Origin: Pachypanchax playfairii
Taxonomy: Eukaryota; Chordata; Actinopteri; Cyprinodontiformes; Aplocheilidae
Length of the DNA stretch: 64,000 nt
NCBI GenBank assembly: GCA_006937955.1
Contig: SSNP01000295.1
Span: forward strand, 1,284-65,283
Reading direction: 5' to 3'
The position numbers and the translations under genes are program-made. Position 1 is the stretch's first letter. The number at the start of each line of letters is the position of its first letter. Shown here in pieces: positions 59,001-64,000 of the stretch. The notes below the pieces were generated by a model. The model had not been told where the DNA came from. It worked only from the letters and a program-made list of their open reading frames with translations, and made no database searches.

Positions 59001-61061
59001 GTTGAAAGGAAGGTCCAGAGAAGTTCCGTAGTGTGCAGGTATTTCGGCTATTTGAAGTCTGACAAAAAAACAGAGTAGTGCGCACTGTAAATTGTGCCAA
59101 AAGCATGTTCCCACAAAGTCTGGAAATACAACAGACCTTTATCACCTGAAGCAGTACCACCCACTAGAGCTCAATCTTTGACTGAAAGCACTAATTCATC
59201 ATCTAAAACAACCAGGAGAATCTCTGCGACGCAGCAACAGTCAATTGAGTCGGGTTTCTCCAGCGTCTTACCATATGACAAAAAAAGCTAAGAGTCATAG
59301 CGACGTAGCGGCTACCTGTTGTGCAGTTTGCAATTTTTGCCTTTATTTATCTGAAACTGAAGTCTCATGTTCCTGAAGTACATCTGCCCTGTTGAACTTA
59401 TTATGGGAAATAAATGTCTAAATCAAAACAAGCTGCTGATTATTTCACATTTTACTTGTGAGCAACGGCACATTTAAATCTTACAAATATAGTTATTTGG
59501 CTTATATCGTGATATATATCGTTATCGCCTGAAATGAAAAAAACATATCGTGATATGAAAAAAATCTTGTATCACCCAGCTCTAATTCCAAGCCATTGGG
59601 ATATGTGTCCTTGGATATTGCAGATGTTGATCCAATCACCCCAAATGCTGCTTATGGGGCGGCGTGATGCCGAAGCTGCCATTGGAGAACATAAATACCA
59701 AGCCGGTGGTGAAACTGATCATCTTACCTAAACTGTCAGCTGTAAATCCCTAGTTATGTACACATGGGTTTTTATGTTTAGTAATGTGTTCTACACATTA
59801 GGGGGCAGCTGTATAAAGCCCCGTGATTTGTGTATTTAGACTTTTCCACGCACCACTCTAGCTACTGCTAAGATGGTACATTCCAACCTACCTGTTTTTG
59901 TGGCTCACCATTAGCGCCGGTGGAGCTGGTCTGTTGCACTGAACATGTGCCGTGCGTGAAAGATAAGCAAGTGCCATGTATTTGTTCAATTGTTGTCACT
60001 TATCACATACTTGCTCATGTATCTTGTGTAATGCCTGTATACGGTCCGCTAGTAGTTTGTGTAGCCATGAGGTGCTTTAGTTGTTCTAAGTTGACCAAAA
60101 TGGCGTCGCCCTTGTGGACTGAGTTGCCCAAAGTTAAGATGGAGGTTATACCTGTGCAGTAGCATTTGTGTCCACCAGGAGGTGGTGTTTAGTCACTTTT
60201 AATGTGATTTTCTGCTCACTCAGTTTTTGGTTCAATTTAATTGTTTTCTAATTGTACTTTCTGTTATTTTTACAGGACCACACACAGACACATATGTAAA
60301 AGGATTAAAGGGCATAAATGTTCTGAAGATATATTGGATTAAAGGAACCAGAATAATAACGACTGTGGATCCATCTTTTATCATATAAGTCACCTGTGCC
60401 TTCTGACCGAGGATAAGAATATCCAGCTGCAATTCGTCAGTTTATTAAGCACGCACGTGTCCAGTTCAGACATATCTAAGATATGTCTAAGATATGTCTG
60501 TCTGTACAAGTAGAAAATGAACCAGAACCAAATTCCTTGTATGTGTAACATACTGGACAAAACAAATCTGACTCTGATCGTGTTTTGTGTTGTAATAGTG
60601 TACCTTTACATAAGTCAATAACGGCAAAAAACGTGCAAATCTGCGCATCATAAAGCTATATGTGAGAGTGAAAATAAAGCAAGTCATGCAGCAAGTTAAG
60701 CGTTATGTTGGCTTTCCTCATTTGTATCAAAGGACCCGGTGTCACCGAGGTCACGAGCGCCAAAACCTGAAACACACCAAATACAAGACCGTCAGCCGCA
60801 TTCTGGAGCCGCGGCGCGGTCTACTTCCTGGAACTGACCTCCTTTTCCTCCACAGAGCCGCGGCTCCAGGTGATAGACAGCTCCATGCTGCAAAGGATCT
60901 TCCACGTGAGACAACCGACCATTTGAGGTGACGTAAAGATCCTGGAGAGAACCAACCTGTTGCGGGGCAAACCTGTCCAGAACGTTCCTGACAACAGAAC
61001 CCACTGGAAACAAGCAGCTAGTAAACCGGAACCTCGGAGAATAAGTAACAAACACCTCCAT
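44035..61061 (-). CDS. sde2: SDE2, telomere maintenance / splicing factor homologue
   Basis: Nuclear protein whose ubiquitin-like N-terminus is cleaved off; the remainder acts in splicing of selected introns and in replication-stress control. Seven exons on the minus strand: 61061-60839, 50055-49944, 46800-46631, 46545-46437, 46339-46193, 44597-44489, 44265-44035. The joined CDS is 1101 bp (366 aa; human about 451), in frame throughout. The first exon encodes the ubiquitin-like fold and ends [11 protein letters not shown], the GG-KGG processing site. Exon 2 reads [20 protein letters not shown]. Exon 3 is a basic coiled coil ([20 protein letters not shown]). Exon 5 is acidic ([10 protein letters not shown]). 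The last exon is a SAP-like domain with a lysine-rich tail. Intron 1 is 10.8 kb and consists mostly of nested transposons. It is convergent with MTIF2 and divergent from MRPS28. Confidence 0.95.
44640..44900 (+). mobile_element. SINE-like fragment in an SDE2 intron
   Basis: Contains CAGCAGGAAGGTCCTGGGTT and then GACTGGTGACCTGTCCAGGT with CCCGCCTCTCACCCAACGAC, widespread fish repeat text. Degraded. Confidence 0.55.
44905..46190 (-). other. SDE2 intron, no recognised feature
   Basis: Mostly A/T-rich. 45230-45480 starts like a MITE (ACTTAAAGTGCAACTCGCCC) but no matching end was found. No gene signature. Confidence 0.4.
47205..48760 (-). mobile_element. L2-like LINE, 3' part, interrupted by a MITE
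   Basis: 48742-48293 encodes [20 protein letters not shown] and [17 protein letters not shown], the L2 reverse-transcriptase C-terminus. The 3'UTR then runs to 47205 and matches window positions 1-600 in reverse. 47298-47935 is an insertion within that UTR. Confidence 0.85.
47298..47935. mobile_element. MITE inserted in the L2 3'UTR
   Basis: Ends TGTATTCACACCAGCCATG and, reversed, TGTATTCACACCTGATAG form terminal inverted repeats. Comparison with the uninterrupted L2 tail at 420-500 shows the inserted segment. No coding capacity. Confidence 0.75.
49285..49855. mobile_element. Diverged relative of the tRNA-like TIR element family
   Basis: The right part (49740-49850) is the reverse complement of the left end of 22258-23345, with GTTCTAGAACCAACATACTC and CTTTCTGGAGCAGA. 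A (TC)n run lies at 49043-49062 upstream. The exon at 49944 follows closely. Confidence 0.65.
50500..52885 (+). mobile_element. Rex1-type LINE, 5' truncated, decayed
   Basis: Pieces of one reverse transcriptase in several frames: [20 protein letters not shown] (50766 frame), [17 protein letters not shown] (51244 frame), then [43 protein letters not shown] and the catalytic [10 protein letters not shown] (51526 frame). A frameshift near 51240 and stops near 51475 break it. The C-terminus resumes at 52450 after a short insertion. The tail is GGGATAAATAAAGTATTTTT followed by CATTT repeats. It abuts BEL/Pao sequence at 52886. Confidence 0.9.
52334..52449 (+). mobile_element. Short L2/SINE-type 3' tail inserted in Rex1
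   Basis: About 115 bp interrupting Rex1 between IFYSSV and [12 protein letters not shown]. Contains GTGCTATACAAATAAACTTG and ends in a CTTGC-type microsatellite, as L2-type 3' ends do. Removing it restores the Rex1 reading frame order. Confidence 0.75.
53655..55229 (-). mobile_element. Second Rex1 copy (reverse), with internal deletion and minisatellite expansion
   Basis: On the minus strand: endonuclease piece [19 protein letters not shown] (about 55010-54950), then [16 protein letters not shown] (54858) and the C-terminus, then 36-bp repeats, then the tail at 53655-53690. Most of the reverse transcriptase is deleted. It is inserted in BEL/Pao pol after the LSELTNQ codons. Confidence 0.85.
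53733..54670 (+). repeat. 36-bp minisatellite in SDE2 intron 1, about 26 copies
   Basis: Unit GGATCTCCTGTAGAGGGTTC plus TAGCCGTGGACGGGAA. Minus-strand frame 54710-53733 reads [12 protein letters not shown] repeats that start from the Rex1 C-terminus ([15 protein letters not shown]). Same unit as in the MTIF2 intron. Confidence 0.95.
55233..57053. mobile_element. PIF/Harbinger deletion derivative
   Basis: 1821 bp flanked by TTA on both sides (55230-55232 and 57054-57056). Ends TGCCAGGCGGACACTG and, reversed, TGCCGGGCGGACACTG. 56479-56703 encodes [17 protein letters not shown], the N-terminal signature of Harbinger transposases; the rest of the transposase is missing. A second element is nested at 55344-56399. 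Confidence 0.88.
55344..56399. mobile_element. DNA element nested inside the Harbinger
   Basis: Ends TTGCTGGGTTTCAC and GTGAAACCCAGCAA are perfect inverted repeats flanked by TA/TA, with a second inverted block (TGGGGGTCAGGAAG / CTTCCTGACCCCCA) inside. It encodes [20 protein letters not shown] and [16 protein letters not shown], which I remember only from multi-copy fish proteins with SWIM/YqaJ-like domains. A frameshift follows. Superfamily uncertain. Confidence 0.7.
58623..59584 (+). mobile_element. hAT transposon, truncated, with 8-bp target duplication
   Basis: 962 bp flanked by ATTCCAAG (58615-58622 and 59585-59592). Ends TAGAGCTGGGCGATA and, reversed, TAGAGCTGGGTGATA. 58776-59280 encodes a decayed BED-type zinc finger region ([14 protein letters not shown], then a CKLC-like and [10 protein letters not shown] segment), as in hAT/ZBED proteins. 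No catalytic domain remains. It interrupts the BEL/Pao integrase. Confidence 0.93.
59753..60838 (+). other. SDE2 intron 1 remainder, possible BEL LTR
   Basis: Follows the BEL/Pao pol end. No proven LTR boundaries. Near 60465-60500 an ATATCTAAGATATGTCTA palindromic stretch is repeated. The short frames here have no family motif. Confidence 0.4.
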
Positions 61062-61553
61062 TTTGTATCTCGCTCGTAGTGCAAATGCGCAGTGACTTAT
61101 TGCACTTCTTCTTCTTTGCGTTTTTCTGGCGGTTTGGTGCATTACCGCCAACACTGGCTTGGAGTGTGGACCAGAATGACTCCCAAAAACAAAAAGGCAA
61201 CACTAGTTCTAATTCAGGAGAACCCGATGGGCTCAGAACCAAACTGAACATCCAGCCATCCATTATCTAAACCCGCTTATTCCTATTTAAGGTCATGGGG
61301 AGCTGGTGTCTGTCCAGCAGTCCCAAACTGAACATTTAATTTGAAAAGCCAGTAAATTAAAACGGACTAAACACTAGAGGTCCAGGTCAGCTGTTGGATT
61401 TGGATCAGACCAATCATTTTGTTTACGTAGCACGTGTGGGTTTGTTTGTTTGCGCTCAGGTGAATGATGCAGCTCCTCCTCTTGCCTCCAGGGGCGCTGT
61501 GAGTTTTTACAGACAGACACATCGCTCGTGTCCTTCCGGTGCTGTTGGACAGG
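61062..61553. promoter_or_regulatory. Divergent promoter between SDE2 (-) and MRPS28 (+)
   Basis: The two start codons face away from each other across 492 bp. The segment has TGCGCA at 61086-61091 (half of an NRF-1-like site), TTCCGG at 61534-61539 (ETS-like) and ATGGCGGC over the MRPS28 start (YY1-like). I see no TATA box near either start. Transcription start sites cannot be placed from sequence alone. Confidence 0.55.
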
Positions 61554-62066
61554 ATGGCGGCTCTGAATGGACTCAGGTTTTGTGTTCGAACTGGGCTCCG
61601 GTTACCCTACAGCTCGATCTGGATCTCATGCGGTTCACACTCCGCGGACAGACCCAGATCCGGGTTCGCAGCTGCCTTTGATCAGCAGACGGAACTCCGG
61701 CGGGAGGCGGAGAGCTCCGGTACCGGACGGCAGGAGGAGAGCTTCGCCTCGTTGCTCCGCCGGTCCCCGTTTGTGCAGATGGGACCAGCCAAAGACAAGG
61801 TGGTGGTCGGGAGGGTCTTCCATGTGGTCCATGACGATCTCTACATCGACCTCGGCGGGAAGTTCCACTGCGTGTGTCGGAGACCGTCAACCGGCGGAGA
61901 GAAGCTGCAGCGGGGATCCAGAGTCCGGCTGCGGCTCCAAGACCTGGAGCTCACCGCCCGCTTCTTGGGAGCCAAAACTGACACTACGCTGCTAGAGGCT
62001 CAGGCTGTGCTGCTCGGCCCGCTGGACGGGACCTCCAGAACCGGGACTGAATCGGAGCAGAATTAA
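61554..62066 (+). CDS. mrps28: MRPS28, mitochondrial small-subunit ribosomal protein
   Basis: Component of the mitochondrial ribosome small subunit. One open exon of 170 codons. After a variable, Arg/Ser-rich N-terminus suited to import comes the conserved block SFASLLRRSPFVQMGPAKDK, then DLYIDLGGKFHCVCRRP, VRLRLQDLELTARFLGA and DTTLLEAQAVLLG, typical of MRPS28. The ATG at 61554 is chosen because it is the first ATG in frame and lies in GACAGGATGGCGG, a good context. The whole family domain lies in one exon, whereas I remember the mammalian gene as split by introns. The ORF is intact and followed by a poly(A) signal, so it does not look like a dead retrocopy. It is divergent from SDE2. Confidence 0.93.
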   Translation: MAALNGLRFCVRTGLRLPYSSIWISCGSHSADRPRSGFAAAFDQQTELRREAESSGTGRQEESFASLLRRSPFVQMGPAKDKVVVGRVFHVVHDDLYIDLGGKFHCVCRRPSTGGEKLQRGSRVRLRLQDLELTARFLGAKTDTTLLEAQAVLLGPLDGTSRTGTESEQN

Positions 62067-62261
62067 AATGACCCTTGTTTCTGAAGAGAGTCCGGTGGAT
62101 CAGTAACACCAGAGGATCTGAATCTTTGGGTTCTGGACAGCAGATGTTAGAAAATTGTTTGACAGGATGAATCAACATGTAAACGATCAGATTCGATGTA
62201 AAACATTCATGAATTAAACACGTTTCATTGACTATTACTTTTATTATTATTATTAACCTGT

Positions 62262-62267
62262 AATAAA
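62262..62267 (+). terminator. MRPS28 poly(A) signal
   Basis: AATAAA 196 bp after the MRPS28 stop, just before a dispersed repeat starting near 62283. Confidence 0.6.
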
Positions 62268-62282
62268 AGATTTTATATCTAA

Positions 62283-62700
62283 AAAACGTCAGGAAACACT
62301 TATTAACAGACCTTTCAATCTATCTGCATCAAGATTTGTCAGGCTTTTGGCTGTAACTCATTAATATTTGCTGGACTCTGATTGGCTAACAAACTACCCT
62401 ATCTCTCGCCCCACCCCATTGTTGAGAGATCTCTGTTTATGCTAATGCATATGGCTAGCTTATAGCTAGCGAAGCAGGAGCTTGTGCCAACACCTTTTTT
62501 TTGTTACAAATAGACCAGTTTTTAAACTGCATTTTCTGCTAGTAATTAACAGCAATTTGAACACAAATACTCAGAAATGCAATATTTAGTTTAATTTTCT
62601 TAAGATACACCCTTTACCGTCAGAAATCTACAAAAAGAACATGTTCACACAAAAAACACTATTTTCATTGGAGTGGGTATTTAAATATCACGTTAGAATC
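62283..62700 (-). repeat. Dispersed repeat (R1-related, reverse)
   Basis: The reverse complement contains GACAGATTGAAAGGTCTGTT-like text and the CTGATTGGCTAACAAAC (inverted CCAAT) block of R1. 62450-62690 matches 43010-43440. It begins right after the MRPS28 poly(A) signal. Confidence 0.65.
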
Positions 62701-63454
62701 AGTCACCTGTTGGTCAAATCACACACAGTCAGCTGATTTGTTTCCCTTACACTTTATTAGCTTCACATCTGAGAAGGTCACGTGCTATGGGGCATAAAAT
62801 CCCACCACTGTGACTCACAGGCTGCAGGTTGAGGCAAACATTCATAAAGGGGAGTTACAGCGCCCTCTATGGGAGGCAGGAAGGGTTTACAGTGCAGCTC
62901 AGATTTTAAAGTACTGTGACTACTATGTGAGAATACAAGAGAATATCAGGAGCTCAGAGGAAATAATCCAATTTAACATTCTGAGCCTCTGCAGTCAGTT
63001 TGTGTCAGTCCTCCAACAGTAACAATCATTGTGGATCTTTATGAATGTGAAGAAGAGTTCTGCTGTGTGTCTTTATCTCCAGGCATCATCACAAACATTC
63101 TCCATGTCTTTACCTCCAAACCTTTTAGTTCTAATCATTTTTCTCTGTGAACATCTTCAGTTTTCTCTGGACTCTGTCCAACCAAACAGAGACAATCAAT
63201 CAGCAACAGTAAAGTTTCAAAATTATGGTTGTTTTCGTCACCTGAGAACTGAAACAAACTGAGTGACAGCAGAACAAAATCAATTAACAGCAGGAACCAG
63301 AACTTTCTCTCCAGGATCCAGTTGAGTTGTCTCACCTGTACAGGTGAATCCATGGTTTTAACTGAGCTGTTCATTAACGGTCATGCAGATTAATGATGTT
63401 TAAAATTCTAATAAGATAAATATGTTAATGTTGATATGACTATAATGAAACTTC
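62700..63454 (+). other. Downstream flank of MRPS28, no recognised feature
   Basis: Short frames (62810-63022, 63029-63262) show no family motif. No repeat signature that I can name. Confidence 0.4.
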
Positions 63455-63985
63455 AGGTGACATGTCTCCCGGGTGTCTGATGTGTCTCCCGGGTGTCTGA
63501 TGTGTGTGTCTCCCGGGTGTCTGATGTGTCTCCCGGGTGTCTGATGTGTGTGTCTCCCGGGTGTCTGATGTGTCTCCCGGGTGTCTGATGTGTCTCCCGG
63601 GTGTCTGATGTGTCTCCTGGGTGTCTGATGTGTCTCCCGGGTGATTGATGTGTCTCCCAGGTGTCTGATGTGTCTCCCAGGTGTCTGATGTGTCTCCTNC
63701 CGCCCGGGTGTCTTGTGTGGCTCCCGGTTGTCTGATGTGTCTCCCGGGTGTCTGGTGTGTCTCCCGGGTGTCTGATGTGTCTCCCGGGTGTTTGATGTGT
63801 CTCCCGGGTGTCTGATGTGTGTGTGTCCCGGGTGTCTAATGTGTGTGTCTCCTGGGTGTCTGATGTGTCTCTCCTGGGTGTCTAATGTGTCTCCCGGTTG
63901 TCTGATGTGTCTCCCGGGTGTCTGATGTGTCTCCCGGGTGTCTGATGTGTCTCCCGGGTGTCTGATGTCCCTGAAGTATCTACAG
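63455..63985 (+). repeat. 20-bp minisatellite running to near the window end
   Basis: Unit CTCCCGGGTGTCTGATGTGT with extra GTGT in some units. Most units carry CCCGGG. One N at 63699 interrupts it. Confidence 0.95.
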
Positions 63986-64000
63986 GGTATTTGACGGGTC

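Larger units (their letters stand above)
52886..59752 (+). mobile_element. BEL/Pao LTR retrotransposon relic, pol region, broken by insertions
   Basis: Three blocks: 52886-53654, about 57270-58622 and 59593-59752. Block 1 has the reverse-transcriptase site as YVDN (YVDD expected), then [11 protein letters not shown] and [12 protein letters not shown]. Block 2 has [22 protein letters not shown] and an integrase part [13 protein letters not shown] with [20 protein letters not shown]. Block 3 has LLMGRRDA and [10 protein letters not shown]. Many stops and frameshifts. The 5' part (gag, protease) is missing. 59753-60450 may be the 3' LTR but I cannot show its ends. Confidence 0.88.

Noticed and set aside
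61539..61553. Earlier start for MRPS28 at 61539
   Set aside because: That codon is GTG. The first in-frame ATG is 61554, in good context.

Overview
The window is vertebrate nuclear DNA, most likely from a teleost fish. It has intron-rich genes with GT-AG junctions and fish-type mobile elements (Rex1, L2-like LINEs, BEL/Pao, Tc1, Harbinger, hAT, tRNA-derived SINEs). It also has an unusual load of minisatellites. Four protein genes can be assembled from exons: the 3' third of EML6 (+, 4166-21087, entering from upstream), MTIF2 (+, first coding exon 29928, stop 43840), SDE2 (-, 61061 down to 44035) and single-exon MRPS28 (+, 61554-62066). The EML6-MTIF2 neighbourhood matches the order I know from human 2p16. 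The joined coding lengths of MTIF2 (709 aa), SDE2 (366 aa) and MRPS28 (170 aa) are all open and divisible by three, so these genes look functional.

Layout. 1-4165 is EML6 intron packed with old repeats (L2 tail, RTE-like endonuclease, LTR piece, Tc1 relic). 4166-22120 holds fifteen EML6 exons; its large introns carry a TTAA-inserted element, TIR elements with a tRNA-like segment, a long-TIR MITE and a solo-LTR candidate. 22.2-25.1 kb is intergenic, with another TIR element and a 33-bp minisatellite. 25113-28110 and 28121-31118 are the same 2998 bp on both sides of a 10-N gap. Each copy carries the 5' exon and the mitochondrial-presequence exon of MTIF2, so this is probably an assembly duplication. 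31.1-43.95 kb is the MTIF2 body, whose introns hold five minisatellite arrays, the largest about 2.9 kb. MTIF2 and SDE2 are convergent and their poly(A) signals overlap. SDE2 intron 1 (50.06-60.84 kb) is a nest of transposons: a BEL/Pao element broken by Rex1, a Harbinger with a further element inside it, and a hAT with a clean 8-bp target duplication. SDE2 and MRPS28 diverge from a 0.5-kb promoter. The window ends in a 20-bp minisatellite.

Functional theme. MTIF2 and MRPS28 both serve mitochondrial translation, and both have ATGGCGGC (a YY1-type motif) at the 5' end of the transcript. SDE2 acts in splicing and genome maintenance. EML6 is a microtubule-binding WD protein.

Most notable observations: (1) the insert in MTIF2 intron 4 (between 35094 and 36259) is a circularly permuted copy of part of the SDE2 intron-1 nest, as expected from a DNA circle or a tandem-duplication remnant; (2) the 36-bp minisatellite in both places arose from the C-terminal coding sequence of Rex1; (3) a repeat family encodes a small transmembrane plus coiled-coil protein that I do not recognise. 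No new defence-type or operon-like system is visible.
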